NCBI GenBank assembly: GCA_044222225.1
Contig: JBGANR010000013.1
Location: forward strand, 62,001 to 126,000
Direction of reading: 5' to 3'
Length of the DNA stretch: 64,000 nucleotides
Origin: JBGANR01 sp044222225
GTDB taxonomy: Bacteria > Actinomycetota > Actinomycetes > Mycobacteriales > Mycobacteriaceae
The notes beneath the pieces are model-generated. The model saw only the letters and a program-made list of their open reading frames with translations, searched no databases and was not told the DNA's origin. Positions within the stretch are counted from its first letter, which is position 1. Every line of letters starts with the position of its first letter. Positions 26,379 to 35,900 of the stretch are shown here, in pieces. The translations under genes and the position numbers were made by a program.

Positions 26379-27260
26379 GTGTTCAAGATTCATCTCAACC
26401 CTACGCTCAAGCATGATGCGCTGTTCATCTTTGATGCGATTGACTCAAACCCGAACGGAGATCCGGATAATGCCGGAAAGCCTCGGACGGATCTCGAGAC
26501 CGGACAGGGCATCGTGTCTGATGCGAGCCTGAAGCGTAAGATTCGCGATTCGGTCTCGTTCCAGGTCTCGGAAGGTCTTCTGAGTGCAGAAAGAAATTCC
26601 ATTTTTATTCGCCGGGGTGTATCGCTCAACGAACAATTGGAAGCTGCATACAAGGAGCTTCAGCTGTCTTCGGCCGACAAAAAGTTGGCCTCGATGAACA
26701 CGAAGGCTGCGCAAGAGTACATGGTGAGCCGTTATTTCGATGTTAGGATGTTTGGCGCGGTGATGTCGACCGGTAAGGCTCACGCGGGCAAAGTTACAGG
26801 GCCGGTCAGCGTCGGTCTCGCCCGGTCGCTGGATCCCGTGTTGCCGATGGACTTGAGTATCACGCGAACAGCCTCTACTCAAGAGGACAAAAAAGACAAC
26901 GCCTCTCAGATGGGCAACAAGACGGTTGTTCCCTACGGCTTGTATGTTGCACGAGTTCATTATCAGCCGACGAAGAACAACCAGGTGCGATCCGAAGACC
27001 TTTCGGTTCTGTGGAGTTCGCTGGCAACAATGTTTGAGGTTACGCGTAGCGCCGCTCGACCCGATGTCAATACGCGAGGCCTTTTTGTATTCAGCCATGA
27101 AAGTCCGCTCGGTAACGCTCCGGCACGGACGTTGTTGGACAGTGTTGTTGTCCGTCGCGCTGATCCCGCAGCGGCCGTACTGCCTGCGAAGTTCAGCGAC
27201 TATCAGCTGGAGGAGCCGACGTTTGTGCCCGCCGGGGTGACGTATACTCGCCTGATTTGA
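26379..27260 (+). CDS. cas7c: Type I-C Cascade backbone subunit Cas7
   Basis: Cas7 (Csd2), 293 residues, the subunit that polymerises along the crRNA spacer. The family N-terminal signature is present: FIFDAIDSNPNGDPDNAG, followed by GIVSDASLKRKIRD near residues 44-57, and VRMFGAVMS further on. GTG start, one base after the cas8c stop. Order cas5-cas8c-cas7 is the standard I-C arrangement. Confidence 0.95.
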   Translation: MFKIHLNPTLKHDALFIFDAIDSNPNGDPDNAGKPRTDLETGQGIVSDASLKRKIRDSVSFQVSEGLLSAERNSIFIRRGVSLNEQLEAAYKELQLSSADKKLASMNTKAAQEYMVSRYFDVRMFGAVMSTGKAHAGKVTGPVSVGLARSLDPVLPMDLSITRTASTQEDKKDNASQMGNKTVVPYGLYVARVHYQPTKNNQVRSEDLSVLWSSLATMFEVTRSAARPDVNTRGLFVFSHESPLGNAPARTLLDSVVVRRADPAAAVLPAKFSDYQLEEPTFVPAGVTYTRLI

Positions 27261-27270
27261 AGAATCCAGG

Positions 27271-27855
27271 ATGTCTACCACGATCGAGGTCGACGGTTGG
27301 TTGCTACTTTCGACGCTTCAGCATTTCGCGTACTGTCCGAGTCAGGCTTTTCTGATCAGAGACGGGGTGTGGGCGGACAATCATTTGACTGTGAGCGGCG
27401 ATATCGCGCACGAGCGAGTGGATAATCTGGGCACAGACCGCCGCCGTGGTGTCCGTGCACACCATAGGGTTCGTCTCGCAAGCGCGAGACTACGAGTGCA
27501 GGGTATCGCCGATACGATCGAGGAGGATTCATCTGGGACGCTGGTCCCCGTCGAACACAAACTTGGCAGAGGTGCTGGAGATCTTTTCCCGACGATCGTG
27601 CAGGTTGTGGCCCAGGCGCTCTGCCTCGAGGATATGACGGGGCACTCAGTTCCGTTGGCGGCCGTGTTCGTGGTAAGTGAAAGGCGTCGTGAGTCGATTA
27701 TCGTAGATGATTACCGCGATGCCGTTGAGTCTCTCATCTTCCACGCACATCGTGATCTTTGTCTCGCGCCGCCGATGCCAAAGTATTCAAGTCGCCTCTG
27801 TCGCTCATGTAGCGTCGTGAATTCCTGTCAACCAAGAGCGGCGGAATGGCTATGA
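27271..27855 (+). CDS. cas4: CRISPR adaptation exonuclease Cas4
   Basis: Cas4, 194 residues, a RecB-type nuclease with an iron-sulfur cluster that trims prespacers and sets PAM and orientation. Seen: the N-terminal cysteine in FAYCPSQAF, a nuclease core with VPVEHKLG (Glu-His-Lys version of the usual EXK), and the C-terminal cysteine cluster CRSCSVVNSC. Its stop overlaps the cas1 start. Confidence 0.93.
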   Translation: MSTTIEVDGWLLLSTLQHFAYCPSQAFLIRDGVWADNHLTVSGDIAHERVDNLGTDRRRGVRAHHRVRLASARLRVQGIADTIEEDSSGTLVPVEHKLGRGAGDLFPTIVQVVAQALCLEDMTGHSVPLAAVFVVSERRRESIIVDDYRDAVESLIFHAHRDLCLAPPMPKYSSRLCRSCSVVNSCQPRAAEWL

Positions 27856-28871
27856 CTGAATATTTCCTCAGGACCTTGTTTGTTCATTCGCCAGGAACTA
27901 GGCTTTCGCTAGATACAGATTCGGTCAGGGCGTTGCGAGAGGGTGTCGAGCCGAGAAGGTTGCCATTGCGTGTGATTGACTCGATTGTTGTGTGTGGCGG
28001 TGTTGATGTCTCGACGCCGTTGCTTCTGCGGTGCGCGGAGGACGGTCGCCTGGTGACATTTTTGAGCCGCTTTGGCAAACCTCGCGCTGTCGTGACGGGC
28101 CCGACAGACGGGCGAGGTCAGTTGAGACGTCGACAGTTTTCCGCTCATATGGACCAATCGCGACGGTTGGAGCTAGCGGGAATTTTGGTGAGTGGCAAGC
28201 TCGATCAGATGGGATGGGGACTGCGCCAATGGGCTCGGGACATGGATGGCACGTCCGCCGAGCGTTTGCGTGAGGCGGCTCGGATCATCACCGAAGAGCG
28301 GACGTCGGCGGTCGGCGCTGTTACTCGCGAGGCGGCGCTGGGAATCGAAGGCGCAGCCACCAAGCGCTATTTCGCCGGGCTTGGTATAGCGCTGCGATCT
28401 CGGTCGTGGGAAGGACGAAGCCGGCGGCCACCGAAAGATCCTGTCAATGCAACGTTATCATATCTCTATGGAATGGCCCGGATCGCAGTGCATGGTGCCG
28501 TGCATGTTGCTGGCCTTGACCCCTACTGTGGATTTCTGCATGGAGACACCGATACGCAGCCATCGCTGGTTCTTGATCTTTTGGAGGAGTTTCGTCCGGG
28601 TGCTGACCGTGTCGCGGTGACTCTATTTAATCGCAACCAGCTACGAGATCGACATTTTGAGTATGATGCGTTGGGGGGCTGTTCGTTGAATGCGGATGGG
28701 CGCGACGTTGTGTTGAACTCCTGGCACACATATCGCGTAGGCAAGGTGCAGGTTGCGGGCGCGGTGGCGGCAATCCCGCGAGCGGCATTGCCGCTAGTCC
28801 AAGCAAATGCCTTCGCGAATGCGTTAAGACGAGGCGCCCTATATGTTCCACACAGGATGTCGGTAGTATGA
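27852..28871 (+). CDS. cas1: CRISPR integrase Cas1
   Basis: Cas1, 339 residues from the ATG at 27852, whose ATGA overlaps the cas4 stop; an ATG two codons earlier is also possible. It is the catalytic subunit of the spacer integrase. The C-terminal helical domain carries the metal-site region: LSYLYGMARIAVHGAVHVAGLD and CGFLHGDTDTQPSLVLDLLE, shown by landmarks LSYLYG, GFLHGD and SLVLDLLEEF. Note LYG and HGD where many I-C Cas1 proteins read similarly, so activity is plausible. The cas2 start overlaps its stop. Confidence 0.93.
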   Translation: MTEYFLRTLFVHSPGTRLSLDTDSVRALREGVEPRRLPLRVIDSIVVCGGVDVSTPLLLRCAEDGRLVTFLSRFGKPRAVVTGPTDGRGQLRRRQFSAHMDQSRRLELAGILVSGKLDQMGWGLRQWARDMDGTSAERLREAARIITEERTSAVGAVTREAALGIEGAATKRYFAGLGIALRSRSWEGRSRRPPKDPVNATLSYLYGMARIAVHGAVHVAGLDPYCGFLHGDTDTQPSLVLDLLEEFRPGADRVAVTLFNRNQLRDRHFEYDALGGCSLNADGRDVVLNSWHTYRVGKVQVAGAVAAIPRAALPLVQANAFANALRRGALYVPHRMSVV

Positions 28872-29158
28872 ATCTTCTGGTGACGTACGATGTCTCGACG
28901 GTCACGATAGAGGGAAAACGAAGGCTGCGGCGAGTCGCTAAAATATGCGAGGGTTTCGGTCAAAGGGTTCAGTACTCTGTCTTCGAGGTCACCTGCTCCC
29001 GGACGGATTATGTGAAGCTACTGTCGGAGTTGACTGGCGTGGTGAAGTCGTCCGAGGATAGTCTCCGAATCTATCCGATTGATCGAGACGGGTTTGATGA
29101 TGTTATCCTGGTTGGCGTTCGGCGCGAACTTGATGGCGATCTCGCCTGGAACCTTTGA
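28868..29158 (+). CDS. cas2: CRISPR adaptation protein Cas2
   Basis: Cas2, 96 residues, the dimer that bridges two Cas1 dimers in spacer integration. The N-terminal beta strand MNLLVTYDVS has the conserved Asp, followed by RLRRVAKICEGFGQRVQYSVFE (landmarks KICEGFG and QYSVFE), all typical of I-C Cas2. The ATGA overlap with cas1 suggests translational coupling. Last cas gene; 120 bases separate it from the first repeat fragments. Confidence 0.95.
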   Translation: MNLLVTYDVSTVTIEGKRRLRRVAKICEGFGQRVQYSVFEVTCSRTDYVKLLSELTGVVKSSEDSLRIYPIDRDGFDDVILVGVRRELDGDLAWNL

Positions 29159-29545
29159 TGGGGTAGCGTCGGTGATGCGCGCTCGGGCGAACGTGCCCGG
29201 CTCATCGGCAACATCTGTATCATCAGCAACATCTTTCGGGCCTGCTCGATGCTTCTCGTCGAGTCTCTGCAGGTCGGGAAGGGTGCTTCCTGGCCTAAGG
29301 TCGCAGCAGTGCTTTGAGAATGTCGATGGGATTCTCAACCTGCTATCTCACGGTTGTGTCTTCCTGGCCTAAGGTCGGGAAGGGATTCTCAACATCGGAG
29401 ATCGCCGGTCAAGGTGTGCTTCCGCAATAAGGTCGGGAAGCGTCGTGCTTCGACTGGCCGAAGGTCGGGAAGGGATTCTCGGATCGTGTCCGCGGAAGAT
29501 CATCGTCGACCTGAAGGGATGTTGAAGTCCCAGATCCGGTGATTC
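29159..29545 (+). other. Leader-side region with broken repeats
   Basis: This is where a leader would be expected. The first 110 bases hold no obvious leader signature. From 29271 there are repeat fragments: AGGTCGGGAAGGG (29271-29283), the 5' two-thirds of a repeat interrupted before GGGATTCTCAAC (29327-29338), a nearly complete copy lacking one base (29353-29391), and two more damaged copies near 29424 and 29450. The first perfect repeat begins only at 29546. Confidence 0.7.
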
Positions 29546-30441
29546 GTGCTTCCTGGCCTAAGGTCGGGAAGGGATTCTCAACAGCGCATCGACGACGTCT
29601 GGCCTAAGGCGGGAAGGGATTCTCAACCTCGCCTCCGGATGCGGTGGCGACGCCGCGGGCTGTCGGACCCTCCGGGTGCTTCCTGGCCTAAGGTCGGGAA
29701 GGGATTCTCAACGATCGTCGGGTGGAGATGCGGCTGTGGCAGGACGCGGGTGCTTCCTGGCCTAAGGTCGGGAAGGGATTCTCAACCAGGGCATCGAGCT
29801 CGACATGGACCAGATGGCGCTGGTGCTTCCTGGCCTAAGGTCGGGAAGGGATTCTCAACTGGGACAGCGTCGGACGGCCCGTGCTCGATGGCTTCAGTGC
29901 TTCCTGGCCTAAGGTCGGGAAGGGATTCTCAACCCCGACGGCGTCGACGACCCGGTCTGGAACGAAGCGGTGCTTCCTGGCCTAAGGTCGGGAAGGGATT
30001 CTCAACACATGTCCGAATCTGAAACGCCACCGACACGGCCAGGTGCTTCCTGGCCTAAGGTCGGGAAGGGATTCTCAACTGCTCGACGTGGTCGAGCATC
30101 TGGCGCAACCGCGACGTGCTTCCTGGCCTAAGGTCGGGAAGGGATTCTCAACCCCGACGCGTCGGCGGTGTCGCAGCGGTAGTGCACGTGCTTCCTGGCC
30201 TAAGGTCGGGAAGGGATTCTCAACCTCGGCGTCGGGCTTGCGCTCTGCCTGCTGCTCATCGTGCTTCCTGGCCTAAGGTCGGGAAGGGATTCTCAACCAG
30301 TCGAACGTCAACCCCTGACGCTGCATCAGCGCGTGCTTCCTGGCCTAAGGTCGGGAAGGGATTCTCAACGCCGTCATCGCCGCCGTCGAGGTCAACGCCT
30401 ACCCGTGCTTCCTGGCCTAAGGTCGGGAAGGGATTCTCAAC

Positions 30442-31714
30442 ACATGTCCGAATCTGAAACGCCACCGACACGGCCAGGTGCTTCCTGGCCTAAGGTCGGG
30501 AAGGGATTCTCAACTGCTCGACGTGGTCGAGCATCCGGCGCAACCGCGACGTGCTTCCTGGCCTAAGGTCGGGAAGGGATTCTCAACGACGAGGCATGGC
30601 AGGAGATCCGCGAGGCCAACATGTGCTTCCTGGCCTAAGGTCGGGAAGGGATTCTCAACGATTTCCTCGTTGAGGATACGATCCTGGCTTTCCACGTGCT
30701 TCCTGGCCTAAGGTCGGGAAGGGATTCTCAACCCTGACGGGATGCGGAAGAAGTCGCTCGAAGCGCTCGCGTGCTTCCTGGCCTAAGGTCGGGAAGGGAT
30801 TCTCAACGTCGGTGCATCGAGCGAGACGCGCACGGGCGTTCTGTGCTTCCTGGCCTAAGGTCGGGAAGGGATTCTCAACATCTGGGCCGCCACCGAGGGG
30901 CACGACGAGACAGGTGCTTCCTGGCTAAGGTCGGGAAGGGATTCTCAACGCATTGAGGATAGCGCCCGAGCTCGACCGCGCTTCGTGCTTCCTGGCCTAA
31001 GGTCGGGAAGGGATTCTCAACGTTTTTGACCGATTCGCAATGGCCATGACGACAGCGCGTGCTTCCTGGCCTAAGGTCGGGAAGGGATTCTCAACCCCGA
31101 CGTTCCTGGATGAGGAAGAAGTCGACCGATTCGCGCGTGCTTCCTGGCCTAAGGTCGGGAAGGGATTCTCAACGATTTTGACCGATTCGCAATGGCCGCG
31201 ACGACAGTAGGTGCTTCCTGGCTAAGGTCGGGAAGGGATTCTCAACGTTTATGACCTGCGTGAGGCCGTTCAATGTGTACTTCCTGGCTAAGGTCCGGGA
31301 AGGGATTCTCAACATTGATAAGCGGCTGCTCAAGAGCCGATACGGTTCTACGTGCTTCCTGGCCTAAGGTCGGGAAGGGATTCTCAACGGCATGGCCGTG
31401 CACGCGTGGTGCGAGTACGTCGACTTCCTGGCCTAAGGTCGGGAAGGTTCTCAACACTCAGATTAATTTATTGGTCATGACACCGCGTGTGCTTGTACCT
31501 GGCCTAAGGTCGAGAAGGGATTCTGTTTTCTTGTGGTCGTTATCTTCTCGGCGTTATTGGAAGTGCTTTACTGGCCTAAGGTCGGGAAGAGTTCTCAACG
31601 ATCACGTCTGCGTCGCTGAGCAGGGGTGCGTCCAAGGTGCTTCCTGGCTGGATAGAAGGAATTCTCCAACGGGATCATGAATAAGCACCGTGTCATTACC
31701 TCCCCCGCCTACCC
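30442..31714 (+). repeat. Array duplication, copy 1 (degenerate)
   Basis: Spacers in this block recur in the same order 1,310 bases downstream. The first seven units match the second copy almost perfectly. From about 30915 this copy collects defects: GGCTAAGG for GGCCTAAGG, lost repeat starts, a fused spacer near 31246, and substituted spacers near 31457-31700. Its last spacer runs directly into CGCCTACCC, the end of the spacer that precedes the block. That is the expected junction of a tandem duplication. Confidence 0.85.
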
Positions 31715-31751
31715 GTGCTTCCTGGCCTAAGGTCGGGAAGGGATTCTCAAC

Positions 31752-32956
31752 ACATGTCCGAATCTGAAACGCCACCGACACGGCCAGGTGCTTCCTGGCC
31801 TAAGGTCGGGAAGGGATTCTCAACTGCTCGACGTGGTCGAGCATCCGGCGCAACCGCGACGTGCTTCCTGGCCTAAGGTCGGGAAGGGATTCTCAACGAC
31901 GAGGCATGGCAGGAGATCCGCGAGGCCAACATGTGCTTCCTGGCCTAAGGTCGGGAAGGGATTCTCAACGATTTCCTCGTTGAGGATACGATCCTGGCTT
32001 TCCACGTGCTTCCTGGCCTAAGGTCGGGAAGGGATTCTCAACCCTGACGGGATGCGGAAGAAGTCGCTCGAAGCGCTCGCGTGCTTCCTGGCCTAAGGTC
32101 GGGAAGGGATTCTCAACGTCGGTGCATCGAGCGAGACGCGCACGGGCGTTCTGTGCTTCCTGGCCTAAGGTCGGGAAGGGATTCTCAACATCTGGGCCGC
32201 CACCGAGGGGGCACGACGAGACAGGTGCTTCCTGGCCTAAGGTCGGGAAGGGATTCTCAACGCATTGAGGATAGCGCCCGAGCTCGACCGCGCTTCGTGC
32301 TTCCTGGCCTAAGGTCGGGAAGGGATTCTCAACGTTTTTGACCGATTCGCAATGGCCATGACGACAGCGGTGCTTCCTGGCCTAAGGTCGGGAAGGGATT
32401 CTCAACGATGACCTGCGTGAGGCCGTTGCGCGCCGAGCGGTAGGTGCTTCCTGGCCTAAGGTCGGGAAGGGATTCTCAACTTGCGTTTATGGGTCCGCCT
32501 CCCCAGAAGATCAATGTGTGCTTCCTGGCCTAAGGTCGGGAAGGGATTCTCAACATTGATAAGCGGCTGCTCAAGAGCCGATACGGTTCTACGTGCTTCC
32601 TGGCCTAAGGTCGGGAAGGGATTCTCAACGGCATGGCCGTGCACGCGTGGTGCGAGTACGTCGACGTGCTTCCTGGCCTAAGGTCGGGAAGGGATTCTCA
32701 ACACTCGGAATTAGTTTGGTGGTCGCGACGCAGCGTGTGCTTCCTGGCCTAAGGTCGGGAAGGGATTCTCAACAGCGCCGAGTCCGTCGCCGCCTACCTC
32801 GGTGTGGCCAGTGCTTCCTGGCCTAAGGTCGGGAAGGGATTCTCAACGATCACGTCTGCGTCGCTGAGCGGGGGTGCGTCCAAGGTGCTTCCTGGCCTAA
32901 GGTCGGGAAGGGATTCTCAACGGGATCATGAATACGCTTGCCGTCATTACCTCCCC
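31752..32956 (+). repeat. Array duplication, copy 2 (intact)
   Basis: Second copy of the block, with perfect repeats throughout. Its spacers starting ACATGTCCG, TGCTCGACG, GACGAGGCATGG, ATTGATAAGC and GATCACGTCTG all match copy 1. Two spacers of copy 1 (starting CCCCGACGTTCC and GATTTTGACC) are absent here. The first two spacers of the block also occur a third time at 30007 and 30081. Confidence 0.85.
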
Positions 32957-35900
32957 GTGCTTCCTGGCCTAAGGTCGGGAAGGGATTCTCAACCGCTGCG
33001 TTGGCCGCGTGTATCCGGTCGGATGCGAAAGGTGCTTCCTGGCCTAAGGTCGGGAAGGGATTCTCAACCGTGTCTATTCCGTCGACATGGACAGTGAAGA
33101 GCGGCGTGCTTCCTGGCCTAAGGTCGGGAAGGGATTCTCAACTGTTCGCGATGTTCGTCATGCCGTTCGTTCAGGCCGTGCTTCCTGGCCTAAGGTCGGG
33201 AAGGGATTCTCAACCTCATGGCTCTGTCCGACGCCGAGCAGCGCGAGCTCGTGCTTCCTGGCCTAAGGTCGGGAAGGGATTCTCAACTACGACCACCCCA
33301 AGGTCGCGCGCCTGAGCATGGCCGTGCTTCCTGGCCTAAGGTCGGGAAGGGATTCTCAACACCGTCGACGACCTGCCCATCACCGACCTGCCGCAGTGCT
33401 TCCTGGCCTAAGGTCGGGAAGGGATTCTCAACCGGCTGTACGTCGTCCTGCCGGGCACGCCGGGCGGGTGCTTCCTGGCCTAAGGTCGGGAAGGGATTCT
33501 CAACTACGCCACCTCGGCGTACTGATTGTGATCGAAGTACGTGCTTCCTGGCCTAAGGTCGGGAAGGGATTCTCAACGGCACGGCCGTGCACGCGTGGTG
33601 CGAGTACGTCGAGTGCTTCCTGGCCTAAGGTCGGGAAGGGATTCTCAACGACTTCCTCGTCGAGGATACGATCCTGGCTTTCCACGTGCTTCCTGGCCTA
33701 AGGTCGGGAAGGGATTCTCAACAATCGCCCCGAGATCACCATCCGAGACGAGGCGTGGGGTGCTTCCTGGCCTAAGGTCGGGAAGGGATTCTCAACTTCG
33801 CGTATCAGCACCTGCCTCCTCATCTCCAGCCGGGTGCTTCCTGGCCTAAGGTCGGGAAGGGATTCTCAACATGTTTAACACGATGACGGTGAAAAAAGAG
33901 GACACGGGGTGCTTCCTGGCCTAAGGTCGGGAAGGGATTCTCAACGTCGATGTGGGCGGCGAACTCGCCGCTGCGGGATGGTGCTTCCTGGCCTAAGGTC
34001 GGGAAGGGATTCTCAACACCGTGGGGCTGCGGTGGCTGGCCAGCTTGGCCGAGGTGCTTCCTGGCCTAAGGTCGGGAAGGGATTCTCAACGAGTGGTCGG
34101 CGCCGGACGGCTGCGAACTCGACGAGTGCTTCCTGGCCTAAGGTCGGGAAGGGATTCTCAACACCTCGGCGTCGCCGTACAGGTCGGTCAGGGTGATAAG
34201 TGCTTCCTGGCCTAAGGTCGGGAAGGGATTCTCAACCACGCCATCCGCTTCGCCGAGGGCGTGCTCGGCATGAGTGCTTCCTGGCCTAAGGTCGGGAAGG
34301 GATTCTCAACATGGACGAACTGCGTGAGCACCGCGACTGGGCGGCGGTGCTTCCTGGCCTAAGGTCGGGAAGGGATTCTCAACGACGGGCGTGTCGCGCT
34401 CCAGCAGAACGGATGTCCCGCGGTGCTTCCTGGCCTAAGGTCGGGAAGGGATTCTCAACGCCGTTTTCGGGGTCCATGTCGTTCGGCAGCGCGACCAGTG
34501 CTTCCTGGCCTAAGGTCGGGAAGGGATTCTCAACCTCGGCGTGCTCGGGTGGCTCGGCGACAAGGTCATGTGTGCTTCCTGGCCTAAGGTCGGGAAGGGA
34601 TTCTCAACGTTGCGGTCCGCGGCGAGGGTGATGCGGAATCCGGGTGCTTCCTGGCCTAAGGTCGGGAAGGGATTCTCAACTTGCCACGGCCCGCCGCCGG
34701 GGTCGTCGGGACCGTAGGTGCTTCCTGGCCTAAGGTCGGGAAGGGATTCTCAACTTGACGGTCAGCGCATTGAAGGCGAATCCTCCGCGTGTGCTTCCTG
34801 GCCTAAGGTCGGGAAGGGATTCTCAACAGTTGCCCTGAGCGGCTCGAAGCGAGCCGCTGAATGTGCTTCCTGGCCTAAGGTCGGGAAGGGATTCTCAACC
34901 CCGAGTGGGTCTACGCGCTCGGCTCGCGGTACAACGTGTGCTTCCTGGCCTAAGGTCGGGAAGGGATTCTCAACACATCCGGGACAGAGTTCGGGATCAT
35001 GAATACGCTTGTGCTTCCTGGCCTAAGGTCGGGAAGGGATTCTCAACGTCGGTGCATCGAGCGAGACGCGCAAGGTCGTGCTCGTGCTTCCTGGCCTAAG
35101 GTCGGGAAGGGATTCTCAACTACGTCGCGCTGAAGAAGGTGGCCGGGTGGGAGACCGTGCTTCCTGGCCTAAGGTCGGGAAGGGATTCTCAACATCGAGG
35201 ATGTCCCGTTCCTCAAGAGCGAGATCGACGTGCTTCCTGGCCTAAGGTCGGGAAGGGATTCTCAACACAGGCCAGCTCCGCTACGCCGCGCCGGGCGAGT
35301 TCGAGTGCTTCCTGGCCTAAGGTCGGGAAGGGATTCTCAACTCCTCCAGCCCGAGCGCCATCCGGGCGAGCGTGTCGTGCTTCCTGGCCTAAGGTCGGGA
35401 AGGGATTCTCAACATCAAGCCGATCCTGGACAAGATCGGATCCGGCTTGTGCTTCCTGGCCTAAGGTCGGGAAGGGATTCTCAACCAGTGCGCGGCGTTG
35501 ACCTGCGGAAACATCAATCGTGTGCTTCCTGGCCTAAGGTCGGGAAGGGATTCTCAACCATCCGTGCGAGAGGGTCCGAGAGATGTCGTCGAGGCGGTGC
35601 TTCCTGGCCTAAGGTCGGGAAGGGATTCTCAACTCTTTCGGGTCGGGTCGGGTCTACGCGCGTAGCGGTGCTTCCTGGCCTAAGGTCGGGAAGGGATTCT
35701 CAACGAGAAGGACATCGCCGCCCGGATGACGTAGGTGCCCGTGCTTCCTGGCCTAAGGTCGGGAAGGGATTCTCAACATGACTCACCCCGCAGCGCGCGC
35801 AGGACGTCGCGGTAGGTGCTTCCTGGCCTAAGGTCGGGAAGGGATTCTCAACAGGGACGTGGCCGGCGCGGACGTCGCCGCTGGTGCTGGTGCTTCCTGG

